A stretch of 64,000 nt of DNA from Azolla caroliniana (Eukaryota; Polypodiophyta), in contig JBHGNT010000003.1 in assembly GCA_043228905.1 (NCBI GenBank), positions 23,188,001-23,252,000 on the forward strand, written 5' to 3'. The position numbers and the translations under genes are program-made. The notes below the pieces were generated by a model, which saw only the letters and a list, made by a program, of their open reading frames with translations, searched no databases and had not been told where the DNA came from. Every line of letters begins with the position of its first letter. Position 1 is the stretch's first letter. Below are positions 19,907 through 30,430 of this stretch, piece by piece.

Positions 19907-20276
19907 ACCCGTCCTTTGGCGTGTTAGCATCCCGAATATAGCTCAAGAGTTGGTCGCTCACACAGGACGTGAAGTAGTAAAGAACTCTACTTGCCGCTTA
20001 TTACCAAGCGGAAAAGTCTTTGTGTGTCGATTCGGGTGTTGTATCGTTAGCTCCTTCGGCATAACTCTAGTAACCATGACGAAGCAGGTACTACTGCATC
20101 TTGTATGACCAAGATGCGTAGTTGTTCCTGTCAAGCTTTTGAGTCCGTAGCGAGCTTCCCAATCCTCTATCGATATTGTTGTCTTATCCTTTCCGAAGGC
20201 AATAACTTAACTTTGTCTTTATTGCAAGCTTTTATGTCGGTTACAGAGGAGTCTCAACCCTTGCGCTCTGATACCA
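19907..20276 (-). pseudogene. copia R primer site and gag N-terminus
   Basis: The complement of 20,265-20,276 is TGGTATCAGAGC, the initiator-Met primer site. Downstream on the minus strand (about 20,165-20,085) one frame reads KLDRNNYASWSYKMQ, stop, YLLRHGY, the usual copia gag opening. Two stops follow quickly. It is the lost front end of the copia at 11,010-12,779. Confidence 0.75.
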
Positions 20277-20365
20277 TGTAAAAGAATAGGTGTGCGGAAG
20301 CGTATGCGTAAGAACACAGAGTACACGGTTCGGATGTATGACAGTTCGGTGAAACACGGAAATCA

Positions 20366-20411
<46 letters not shown>

Positions 20412-20700
20412 AGAAAATACGAAACTATATTCAAAATAATTCTCTATAATATGTTCTTTGTACATATTTCGTGCTCAGTGAGCACCTTTTATACAAGCCC
20501 CAACTATTGGGCTGACACAAGTACTGATAGTACTTAGCCACTCATAAATGAGCATCGTACACTAACTCCCAAAACTATTCCTTACAAGGAATAACAATCT
20601 AATGGCCTTTCGGTTTAAACACCGCCACAACCATATTTTGCATACGGTTTTACGCACCCAGTCTATGTACTGGGTTAAGCACTCGTTTACGCACCCAATG
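20277..20700 (-). repeat. copia R 5' LTR (outer end not defined)
   Basis: The LTR abuts the primer site at 20,277 (TGTAAAAGAATAGG on the plus strand). The minus strand has TATAAAA (complement of about 20,490-20,496) and then a (CT)n run at 20,370-20,411. The outer boundary could not be fixed; 20,700 is approximate. Confidence 0.6.
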
Positions 20701-21544
20701 TTCAGCTTGTCTCTCAATAGGAGCACTGAATGACGAGGGTGATTTGGGCTGAACTGTGTGGATGATTTCCTCGGATCCGATTTTGGGTCACGGCTTGATC
20801 TGCCATGGCGCACGCCTCGGTTGGGACAGGTGCGTGCACGGACATGTCAGGGACGTGCACATACGAAGGCGTGCACAACTCGGTCTGGAATGTGTGTGTA
20901 TAGTTTGGTGGAGGCGTGCACAACTTAGTCGGGGATGAGCGCGCACGGTTTGGTGTATGCGCGCACGGCTCAGTCACGAAGCATGGCTCAGTCGAAACGC
21001 GCACGCGTGCATGTTTGGTCGCGACGATTGTACGGATTGTGCATGAGCCAAATTTTATGGATGATTGGATCATATGGCCAAATATACGGACATCACATGC
21101 AACTAAAAGTTGAGGTTATGCAACCAAAAGTGGATACATGCAACTAAAGTAAAGGTCATGTGTGGACGCATGCAACTGAATATCAAGGGCCATGATCAAC
21201 AAAGGACTCCATATATATTCCACTCTCTTTTTTCTCCATTTTTTTCCCTCTACTCTCGATTCTTTAGGAAAACATCTCTCATATTTATATCGAACCACTC
21301 CTTCTAGGGTGGCCTAATCCTTTCTTTCAAAATTATCTCTCATTTTCATATCCAATCCGTTGTAACACGATTGTTATATTATAAAAGAATCTATTATTTT
21401 GATATAAACAAATGTTTTCTTTTACCTATGTGTCTTAGGTGTAAATCTTGCTTGTGTTGTATAGGTGAGCTCCAAATCCTTCTAGTCCATAACCTCGACG
21501 GTTCCGCCTCACCATCCGCACATACTGACGGATTTTTCACAACA
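20700..21544 (+). repeat. LTR remnant related to Z
   Basis: GC-rich irregular repeats of 'gcgcgcacgg / gcgtgcacaac' (20,810-21,010) are followed by the 'catgcaactaaaag' block and AT-rich sequence shared with LTR Z. It ends 'gacggttccgcctcacc...cacaaca', a gypsy-LTR-like 3' end at about 21,544. No coding sequence; the left limit is approximate. Confidence 0.45.
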
Positions 21545-21639
21545 ACGTTGGCAGCTATCTCCTGATCAGTTGCAGCATCATCAGCACCGGACACCTCATG
21601 TGCCAGCCTTAATCCATAAGATTCTACAACAACATGGTC

Positions 21640-22720
21640 GCTAATTAGCTACTAAGCTACACCTGAGCTAACTAGCTATTCTTCTAGACTATGACACTAG
21701 CTAATTAGGTACCTCTGAGCTAATTAGCTACTTCACTTAGTTATGGTACTCGCTAATTAGCTACTCTTTGTCAATATGGTAGCAACTAATTAGCTACTCT
21801 ACTAAAGTATGGTAGTAGCTAATTAGCTACTTAGCTAAAGTATGCTACTAGCTAATTAGCTACTATAACTAAAGTATGGTAGTAGCTAATTAGCAACCAC
21901 TTAGCTAATTAGCTACTATAACTAAAGTATGGTAGTAGCTAATTAGCAACCACTTAGCTAATTAGCTACTATACTAAACTATGGTAGTAGCTAATTAGCT
22001 ATTGTACTAAACTATGCTAGTAGCTAATTAGCTACCATTTAGCTAATAATCTATTGTATTAAACTATGGTAGTAGCTAATTAGTTGCCACTTAGCTAATT
22101 AGCTACTTAGCTAAAGGATGGTAGTAGCTAATTAGCTACCACTTAGCTAATTAGCTATTGTACTAAACTAGGGTAGTAGTTAATTAGCTACCATTTAGCT
22201 AATAAGCTACTATATTAAACTATGGTAGTAGCTAATTAGCTACCACTCAGCTAATTAGCTACTGTATTAAACTATGGTAGTAGCTAATTAGCTACTAAGC
22301 TAAAGTATGGTAGTAGCTCATTAGCTACCGCTTAGCTAATCAGTTACTGTACTAAACTATGGTAGTAGCAAATTAGCTACCACTTAGCTAATTAGCAATT
22401 GTACTAAACTATGGTAGTAGCTAATTAGCTACCATTTAGCTAATTAGTTACTCAACTAAACTATGGTAGTAGCTAACTAGCTACTCAGGTAAAGAGTATG
22501 GTAGTAGATAATTAGCTACCACTTAGCTAATTAGTTACTCAACTAAACTATGGTAGTAGCTAATTAGCTACTCAGCTAAAGTATGGTAGTAGCTAATTAG
22601 ATACCACTTAGCTAATTAACTACATGTTAGCTATTTAGCTACTACACTACAACCATAACAACTAAATAGTTCCTACATTGTATACGGCTTACCTAATTAA
22701 CAAAGATGTAACTAATTAGC
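21640..22720. repeat. palindromic TAGCTAATTAGCTA satellite array
   Basis: About 1.1 kb built from the palindrome TAGCTAATTAGCTA and the spacers 'ccactt', 'actaaactatggtag' and 'tagctaaagtatggtag'. Full units are about 52 bp and short units about 36 bp. A stretch around 21,885-21,970 holds two almost exact full units in a row. No ORF. A small outlier of the same motif lies at 29,640-29,715, beyond the pseudogene and C2. Confidence 0.9.
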
Positions 22721-22766
22721 TACATTATGGTCACAAGCAGCAATTTTACCTGTTAGTTTTCTCCAC

Positions 22767-24057
22767 TCATCTGGGAGACTTGTACTGTAATCCCCCAAAT
22801 AGAATGCAGCTATGCGACCAGGCATATTGAAAACAAACGATACGATATGTGTGTTGGCATGGTTGTAGGTGAACCAACAAAGTAGCAGATTTGTCCTCTA
22901 CACGTAATCCGCAAGCTATGCAACGTGCTTGAACAGTCATTATACCATTTCCTGGTTCTCGTTGATTTGGTAAGGGAGCAAGAATGTTTAGGTCCAATTC
23001 TTGTCTGCTCCTTACCATCCCCTCCACAAAATGTAGTTGCTTCTTAAGGCAGCTAACTACTTGTTCTTGACGGGAGTATTGTTCCTTCAATGTAGCCGAA
23101 ATTTTCTAATTAATTATTCCTTAATGAGGAAGATACAACAACAAGAAACAAGAATCATTAACTTACTTGTAGCTTGTCCAAATTGTAATCAGCGATAATA
23201 TTTACACTTAGAAGCTCTAGGTTCATTGAAAGAACTTGGATCTCTGTCTGCAGTTGAATTTTTCGTTGGGGATCCACCGAGCCCTCAATTTCAAGCTCAT
23301 GTTGAGCAACCTGTTTCAGATAATGCCTCACTAGCACATTTTTATGTACATGTTATTTATAACATATTACATACTAACAAAACAATAGGTACTTGAATCT
23401 TATTTTTGATTTTTGTAACTGCCAAAGTGACTTTGCTCTCCATCGCAGCAGTCAATGTTGCTTTCTCTAAATCAGTCTTAAAAAACTCCAATGCCTCACA
23501 GGCTTCATGGACATTTTTTAGCATATAGTTAATCAATGTCTCACCTGTATCATCGACATTGTATTTCATTGTGTGTCAGTGTCGCATATACTTGCATGTT
23601 TGTTGGGAGTGGGTAGTCGCATCATCAACTGCCATGCTCCAAAATATTGCCATTTTTTGTTGCAAGCTCCCCATGTTCCAGCATCTTTGTACCGATGCCT
23701 CACCATAAATTGCCCAAGCTACCCTATACATTTTAGGGTCACGAGATTCCATCGTTGTTTTCCAATACTCGTATGCAAAAACTCTAGCAAATGAAACGGA
23801 CAACTCGTTGATTGGGATCTTCTCATGTACCTTCTGGTGTAGTCTCATGTAGTCACCATACATGCTTGAGCTTGACCTTGCCTTTCACTCTAGGCACTTT
23901 ATTTACTGACATCCAGTCTACATCACTAATTAATCTATCTGTTAGAACAATTGGGTCAATACCCTCGAGCGACAGACCATATATGTTGTGAAAGTCCTCC
24001 TTTGTTTCGCAAAATTTTATGAAGTTCGGCACTTTAGGATAAGGAGGAACAGGCCAC
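22767..24057 (-). pseudogene. spliced pseudogene, three exons with a Cys/His-rich C-terminus
   Basis: Minus-strand exons 24,057-23,393, 23,310-23,167 and 23,105-22,767 join at GT-AG introns in phase 0 throughout (donors CAA|GTACCT and CAA|GTAAGT). The conceptual protein has WPVPPYPKVPNF, ISDVDWMSVNKVP and MYGDYMRLHQKVHEK, then helical coiled-coil-like sequence. A C-terminal CIACG...LQPCQHTYRIVC resembles a degraded RING-type finger. One frameshift (near 23,860) and one TGA (23,573-23,575) break it. Introns and wording exclude a retroelement pol gene. I do not recognise the family. An upstream acceptor (CAG at 24,058-24,060) shows more exons existed. Confidence 0.6.
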
Positions 24058-24362
24058 CTGAAATAGAAAATCAATAATCAGAATTGGTGCAGAAACAGAA
24101 TTTTTAATGTGAATTTGGTGCAAAATTACAACACTTTGAGACAATAATCTAAAATTTGTAATCTATCCTTTTCAGCATGTATCAGAAATCAACCAGTTAA
24201 AAAATCAGAAACCTTAATCAGAATTTCTCATGAGAATTGGTGCAAAATTACAACACATTGCGACAGTAATCAGAAATTTGTAACCAAAAACCCTAAACCA
24301 CTTAAGGAAAACAAAAACCCTAATCCTCACTACGAAATTCTGTCAATAAAAAACACACCTAC
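24058..24362 (-). other. probable intron of the pseudogene
   Basis: AT-rich with a degenerate internal duplication ('gagaattggtgcaaaattacaaca...acagtaatcag', twice). No ORF. It ends on the coding strand in 'ttgattttctatttcag', a good acceptor. Chromovirus C2 is inserted at its upstream side. Confidence 0.45.
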
Positions 24363-24656
24363 TGTCATGATATGGCAAGACTCGAACCCATGACCGTATG
24401 TTACATGGGTCAAGCTCTTCACCATTAGATTATATGTTGTAATACAAAAAATATTATTTTCATCTAAGTTTTACTATAGCAAATTGATGTATATTTCGAT
24501 TTCTCTGGAACATTCTAGAAACTTTAGGAGTACTCCGGAGAACACTATATAAGGAGGCACAAGGCATTATTGCGAACCAAATCGGTTCAATGCCAGTCTT
24601 AAGCCTCCTAGCCATCCTTGTATATTCTTTTCATTTAATATGTTGTTGTCATCAAT

Positions 24657-24692
<36 letters not shown>

Positions 24693-24784
24693 TCTCTTGA
24701 GTGTTCTACACCCTCTTTCCCTCTTAGTACTAATATTCATCTCTTAGTACTAATCTCCTCTATGTCTCAGTACTATTCATAACA
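24363..24784 (+). repeat. chromovirus C2 5' LTR
   Basis: TGTCATGATATGG...TTCATAACA with TATATAAG at 24,546 and a (CT)n run at about 24,660-24,690. The minus strand of the first 80 bp is tRNA-like: B-box GGTTCGAGTCT (complement of 24,378-24,388) and A-box-like TAATCTAATGG (complement of 24,422-24,432). No convincing primer site follows at 24,785. Confidence 0.85.
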
Positions 24785-24884
24785 GTTTGAACAGATTTCA
24801 CACCTCTTTCCTCTTCTTCCTTTTATCTTCTTACGTTTCCCTCCCTTCATACTAATATCTTAGTCCTCTTTCCTCTCATCCTAT

Positions 24885-25676
24885 GGCCACTATTAGTGCT
24901 CAAGAATCTCAATTCGCTTTCTCGGAGCTGTAATGCTTGAAAGAGAAGTCCCTTGCTTTGGAACAAGAAAATCAACGGTTGTAGGGGGATCTTCAGCAAA
25001 TCTCCTTAGAAAAGCAGCTGACGCGCAACATGGGGAACTAGCGTTACACGTGCAACAACTTGAAGCAACTATAGTAGCGATGCAACAAGCACCCAATACA
25101 CAAGGGATTCATAAAGAACCAAAGATTGGCCTTCCCATGAAATTTGATGGAACGCGATCACAATTTAGAGGATTCCTTAATCAGGTACGATTAGTCATTA
25201 AAATGCATCCTTCCCGATATCCCACCGATGCATCACGAGTGGGTTTAATAGGCACGTTGTTAGGTGGCTCAACTTTGGCATGGTTCGCTCCGTTGTTAGA
25301 AAATGAATCTCCTTTACCAAACAATTTTCAAGAGTTTTTAAGTGATTTTAGTGGTTCCATTCCCTCTAAGCAAGTTAGCAATGTGTTCTTAGCCCAAGTA
25401 ATAGTTAGTACTAAAAGTACCTCTCCAGTACATGTCTCAGCACTCCTAGATTCCGGAGCTAATTGTTGCTTCATGGATAAGAATTTTGCCCAAGCTGATC
25501 AGATATGCCTAAGAAAACTCCCGTGTCCAACGTCTGTAGTAGTTATTGATGATCATCCCATTGTTTTCGGAAATATCATAGAAGAGTCAGAGCCCGTTAA
25601 TATTATCCAAGATAATTTAGCGTGTGTAGTATCATTTAATATAATTAGTATCCCAGAACATCCCATTGTTTTGTGA
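24885..25676 (+). pseudogene. chromovirus C2 gag fused to protease
   Basis: Gag begins near 24,885 (MATISAQESQFAFSEL, then a stop). It reads on as KSLALEQENQR-like coiled coil in a second frame and from 24,933 as an open frame with LPMKFDGTRSQFRGFLNQVRL and GSTLAWFAPLLE. At about 25,360 it jumps directly into protease (VSALLDSGANCCFMD, Asp-Ser-Gly intact). The gag C-terminus and zinc knuckle are deleted. Protease ends SIPEHPIVL, stop at 25,676. Confidence 0.75.
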
Positions 25677-26640
25677 TTACCATGGTTTGAATTACATAAC
25701 CCAGACATAGATTGGAGAACAAGCGAAATCCGGTATCGACAAACCTGACATTCTACTCATAAGACAACCTACATCAGTTGTGTGACGAAGGACGCAAGGA
25801 AGAAATGTTTCTTTTCGTAGTATTAGTAAAAACCCTTTAGACCCACTAAAGAGGAGTCCATCGTTCAACTTCCAGAGAAGTATCGTCATTATGCCGATGT
25901 GTTCGATAAAGTACAAGCCAATACGCTTCCTCACCATCGACCATATGATTGCCCCATCGATTTAAAACTGGGAAAAGCGCCACCATGGGAACCGATCTAC
26001 AATTTGTCACCAACCAAGCTAGAAGTCCTTCGAGCCTATATAGAGGAGAATTTGGCAAATGGTTTCATTCAACATTCGAAATCTCCAGCCGACGCACCCA
26101 TTTTCTTTGTTCAGAAAAAGGATGGATCACTTCCTCTCGTCGTAGATTATCATGGCTTGAATAAGGTCACCATCAGGAAATGGTATGCAATTCCCCATAT
26201 CTCAAGTCTTTTAGAATGGATCAATGGTGTAAGGTTCTTCACAAAGATGGACTTATGAGGAGCATATAACCTCTTACGGATCCGATGAGGAGATGAATGG
26301 AGGACTGCGTTTCGCACTAGATATGGGCACTTCGAGTATATGTTCATGCCATTCGGCCTCGCTAATGCGCCAACAGTCTTCTAGCACATGACCAATGATA
26401 TATTCCAAGATGTCTTGGATGTTTGTTTGATCATCTATTTGGATGATGTACTGGTTTATTCAAAGACCCAAGAAGAGCATGATTCTCATGTACTGTTAGT
26501 ACTAAAATGACTTCAAGAACATGATCTTTATGAAAAGCTGGAAAAATGTAGTTTTGGGTGCAACCAGGTAGAATTTTTGGGCTATCTCCATCGATCCAGC
26601 TAAGGTCAAAACGGTGGTAGAGTGCCAGACTCCACGTTCG
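25677..26640 (+). pseudogene. chromovirus C2 reverse transcriptase
   Basis: Reads FVQKKDGSLPLVVDYHGLN, GVRFFTKMDL (first Asp), [13 protein letters not shown] and IIYLDDVLVYS (second Asp pair, about 26,437-26,460). In-frame stops lie near 26,256, 26,286, 26,383 and 26,507, with frame loss near 26,590. The catalytic motifs survive but the frame does not. Confidence 0.85.
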
Positions 26641-27230
26641 TTGCGAGATGTGTAATGTTTTTTAGGCTTTGCCAATTTCTACTGTAAGTTTATACATGAT
26701 TACTCAAAGCTTGTTCTGCCTCTCACACAGCTTACCAGGAAGGGAAAATTGTTCGTTTGGTTTGAAGAAACAGACATGGCTTTTGATAGCCTTAAGAAGG
26801 CATTTACATCAGCTCCTATTCTAGCTCATCTTGATCTAGAAAACCATTCATCATTGAAGCAAACACATCGGATTTCACCTTGGGTAGCATTCTATCACAA
26901 CAAGGCGATGATGAAAAGCTACATCCTGTGGCTTTTCACTCACGCAAGTTGGACGCCGCCGAAATAAACTATGAAATTCATGATAAGGATCTATTAGCAA
27001 TAGTGGACTCTTTTACCCAATGGAGGCATTTTCTAGAGGGATCTTCTCTTCAGGTCACCGTATTCAGTGATCACAAAAATCTTGACTACTTCTAGAATAC
27101 TTGTGTATTAAATCGACATCAAGCACGGTGGGCCCAATTTCCCACTCGTTTCGACTTCAAGATTACATATCGTCTCGGGAAACAACAATGGAAGGCGGAC
27201 ACGTTATCACGGCGCTCGTATCTAGCACTG
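26640..27230 (+). pseudogene. chromovirus C2 RNase H
   Basis: Two overlapping frames carry the connection and RNase H sequence: WFEETDMAFDSLKKAFTSAP in one, and LDAAEINYEIHDKDLLAIV and VFSDHKNLDYF in the other. A stop at about 27,095 and a frameshift near 26,880-26,940 break it. Confidence 0.78.
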
Positions 27231-27296
27231 CGTCCTGGTGAGCCAACATTTGATAATCAAAAGCAAGTAATCCTAGGACCGACACAACATCAAGCA

Positions 27297-28740
27297 ATGC
27301 AGGTCTTTGGTATGCCCTTGAATTCCCACGTAATTGATACCATACATGAAGACTTGAAGACACTCGAGCATCTTGTTCCCAGTCGTAACAACCAGGTACG
27401 AACTATCCACAATTCGAATGTCATGATGGATTACTACTCTTTAAGAAACTGTTGTATGTTCCTAATGGTTCTTCTCTCCTTCGAGTAGTCCAAAACTATC
27501 ATGACACATATACAACCAAGCATTTTGGTAGTACTAAAACATTAGATTTAGTACAACGATCATTCTGGTGGCCCCATATGCGACAATTTGTCAAACATTT
27601 TGTTTAGACTCGTGATACATGGTGCAGAGAAAAAAGGCAAAGGCATCATCCATATGGTTTATTAGAACCATTACCATTTCCAAGCAAGCCGTGGCAATCC
27701 ATTGCTCTAGATTTCATCACAAATATTCCGGTCTCCAAGGGATTCGATGCGATCTTAACAATAGTAGATCGATATACGAAGATGACCCATTTCCTGCCAT
27801 GTACTAAGGAAATCTCCGGTGACGAAACTATTGAAATTGTCATGCGTGAAGTATGTCGGCATAATGGCCTTCCCGATAGTATCATCAGCGACTGTGGACC
27901 ACAATTTGTCTCAAAATTATGGAAACACCTCTTTAAAATGCTCAAGGTCACTTGTAACCTTTCCTCCGGCTACTACCTGCAAACAAACGGCCAAGCAGAA
28001 TGAACAAATCAAACGCTAGAGCAGTATCTTCGGTGCCTTCTAACTTATCATCAAGATGATTGGACGGATATTCTCCACTTCGCCGAATTTTCATATAATA
28101 ACTCTATCCACTCATCGACAAAGGTTACACTATTTTATGCTTATGTGGGTTGTCACCCCCGGTGGTGTGTATTTGAAACCCCAGAGTTACCCACAAATCC
28201 TTGCGAAGAGGATCGTTTGGAGTGGTTATGCAAGATACTAGCAGATTTATCTACTCATCTACAACAAGCTCAACAAACACACAAGGTTTATGTTGATCGT
28301 CATCGGCTTCCATTCAGTTTTAACATTAGAGATTGGGTATTGCTACTACGACGACACATCAAGACTACTCGCCCATGCGAGAAGTTGGATTATTGGCGAT
28401 TAGGTGCTTTCTGTATTATCGGAAAAATTAATGATGTCGCTTTTCGTCTCGATCTACCTGCACAACTTTGGATACATCCGGTGTTTAATAGTTGTCTCCT
28501 CGAACCCTATCAAGACAGCAACATCCCAAGTCTTATTAAACAACCTCCACCCTCGATCGAACTTGAAGATGGACCTGAGTACGAGGTTGCCGCCATCCTC
28601 GATTCCAAGATTGTTCGCAACAAGCTCTAATATTTAGTCGATTGGCTAGGATATAGTCCTAGTGAGTGTATTGGGGAATAGAGTATGTGACTAATGCTCG
28701 TGCTCTTCTTGAAGACTTCCATCATCAATATCTAGACAAA
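27297..28740 (+). pseudogene. chromovirus C2 integrase and broken chromodomain
   Basis: Zinc-binding part at about 27,470-27,650, core at about 27,690-28,010 (TKFVSKLWKHLFKMLKVTCNLSSGYY), C-terminus YWRLGAFCIIGKINDVAFRLDLP, then chromodomain EYEVAAILDSKIVRNKL. A stop follows at 28,628-28,630 exactly where C1 reads YYLVDW. The intact C1 copy (8637) shows what was lost. Confidence 0.85.
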
Positions 28741-28761
28741 CTAGGTCCTCAAGGGAGCTAG

Positions 28762-29184
28762 TGTCATGATATGTCAAGTCTCAAGCCCATGACCTTATGT
28801 TATATGGGTTGAGCTCTTCACCATTAGACTATATGTTGTATTACGAAGAATATTATTTTCATCTAAGTTTTGCTATAGAAAATTGATGTATATTCCAAAT
28901 TTCTTTGGAATATTCTAGAAACTTCAGGAGTACTCTTGAGAACACTATAAAAGGAGGCACAAGGCATTATTTCGAGCCAAATCGGTTCAACGCCAGTCTT
29001 AAGCCTCCTAGCCATCCTTGTATATTCTTTTCACATAATATATCGTTGTCATCAACATATTCTCTCTCTCTCTCTCTCACTCTCTCTTTCCTTCTCTCAA
29101 GTGTTCTACACCCTCTATTCCTCGTAGTACTAATATTCATCTCTTAGCACTAATTTCCTCTTTGGCTCAATACTATTCTTGACA
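28762..29184 (+). repeat. chromovirus C2 3' LTR
   Basis: TGTCATGATATG...TTCTTGACA with TATAAAA at 28,946 and a (CT)n run at about 29,060-29,095. The antisense tRNA-like start has a perfect A-box TAGTCTAATGG (complement of 28,821-28,831) but a mutated B-box. A purine-rich 'aagggagctag' precedes it. Confidence 0.85.
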
Positions 29185-29440
29185 CCTGCTGCTACACCCA
29201 GATCTTCGATACATCCTTGTTTGGGACTCCAACGACTTCGTCCTATTCAATTTTTGGGAAAGGTGAATAGGCACCAAAGTTACAGATAGTTATCTGAAAG
29301 GAAAAAAATAAAAAATTTATTAGGTAACTAACGTACATGGACGAGGATCGAACTAGTCGTGTGTTGTAGCTCTAAAGGTGTAATGTCGATCTCAGAGTTT
29401 TTGTGCTGCTGCAGGAGCTTCATCTGGGTTCGTGGTCATA
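29185..29440 (-). pseudogene. upstream exons of the spliced pseudogene (tentative)
   Basis: On the minus strand an ATG near 29,415 opens MKLLQQHKNSEIDITPLELQ, ending at a GTACGT donor (about 29,334). After a 40-50 bp AT-rich gap with acceptor 'cctttcag' (about 29,295), the frame reads ITICNFGAYSPFPKIE, stop, DEVVGVPNKDVSKIWV, up to C2. Direction and intron style match the exons at 22,767-24,057, so I infer a single gene split by C2. Stops show it is dead. Confidence 0.4.
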
Positions 29441-29744
29441 GTACTCCATCGGTTTGGAGTTTAAACTCGAACTCAGGATTATCAAGAATTTGATGACATT
29501 CAAGTCAACCTTAGATGATGGAACTATTCCTCAAGTTCCACTACATCCGAAACCAAAGTTCAAATATTTGAGTATTCTCATAAATTAAATGACATGTATT
29601 TAACTAATAAAACATAAAATTTCGTAAACCATCATTATTATTTGCCCATAAAAAACTAGCTAAACAAATAGCTAATTCACAGTGGCCATTTTAGTAGCTA
29701 ATTAGCTATAATAGTGTTTCCACTCGCATGATTTTACCCAATAA
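29441..29744. repeat. AT-rich flank with TAGCTAATTAGC outlier
   Basis: No gene seen. At 29,648-29,715 are two palindromic motifs of the same kind as the 21.6-22.7 kb array ('aatagctaattcac', 'gtagctaattagctataatagtg'). The array motif therefore lies on both sides of the spliced pseudogene. Confidence 0.6.
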
Positions 29745-30430
29745 TCTCCCCCTCTGGCCACATAAGGACAAGATTTTGTTGAGCAACTCAATTTGCATCC
29801 AATCCAACAACCTTGGCACATAGCTCAAGCTTCTCTTTAGAGACCGATTTTGTCAAAATGTTATCAACATTATCATCGATGTGAATTTTCTTGAGTTTTA
29901 ATAGTTGGTCTTCAATTGTCGAGTGTAGCCAATGATACCTCATACCAATATGTTTCATGTGGGAATAGTATGTATCAAGTTCCTGCTCAAATCTATTGCA
30001 CTTTAACTATCACAAAAGATTACATAAGCTGCTAGTTGACGCAAACCCAATTACGAAATAAACATTTTCATCCGAAGCATTTCTTTGCCAACTATAGTTG
30101 TTGCAATATGTTTTGTTTCTATAGTAGACAAAGCAACACACTTTTGCAACTTAGACTACTATCATATGGCTCCCCTTGCAAAAGTAATCAAGAAAACGGA
30201 AGTAAATTTTCTCCCAACAAGATCCCCCACCACATCTGCATCTGAAAATCCTTCAAGAATTTGTTTAAAACCTCCAAAATATAAACATAGTCTACATTTA
30301 CCTTTAAATATCTAAAAATCCATTTTATAGCATCCCAATGGTGCTTGCCATGATTGGAGAGATATCTACTTACAACACTAACAGCATGCGCAATATGTGG
30401 CCTTGTACTAAACATAGCATATCTGCTATT
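29745..30430 (-). pseudogene. copia relic G, RT end and RNase H
   Basis: The minus strand reads MFSTRPHIAHAVSVVSRYLSNHGKHHWDAIKWIFRYLK, the copia RT/RNase H junction, then heavily decayed RNase H ('kcvalstietkhi'-like, about 30,115-30,140). A G-rich polypurine tract AGAGGGGGAGATT (complement of 29,748-29,760) marks its 3' end. Nothing upstream of 30,430 is recognisable. Confidence 0.75.

Larger units (their letters stand above)
24363..29184 (+). mobile_element. chromovirus C2, full-length but degenerate
   Basis: 4,822 bp with LTRs of 422 and 423 bp and a target duplication differing by one base (CCTAC/CCTGC). Internal order: gag-protease with a deletion, RT, RNase H, integrase, chromodomain. 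Many stops and a gag deletion make it dead. It interrupts the spliced pseudogene. Confidence 0.9.

Noticed and set aside
21640-22720. Repeat array with regular units resembling a CRISPR
   Set aside because: The repeated unit is a palindromic AT-rich satellite, the spacers are themselves repeated, there are no cas genes, and the surroundings are plant-type DNA.
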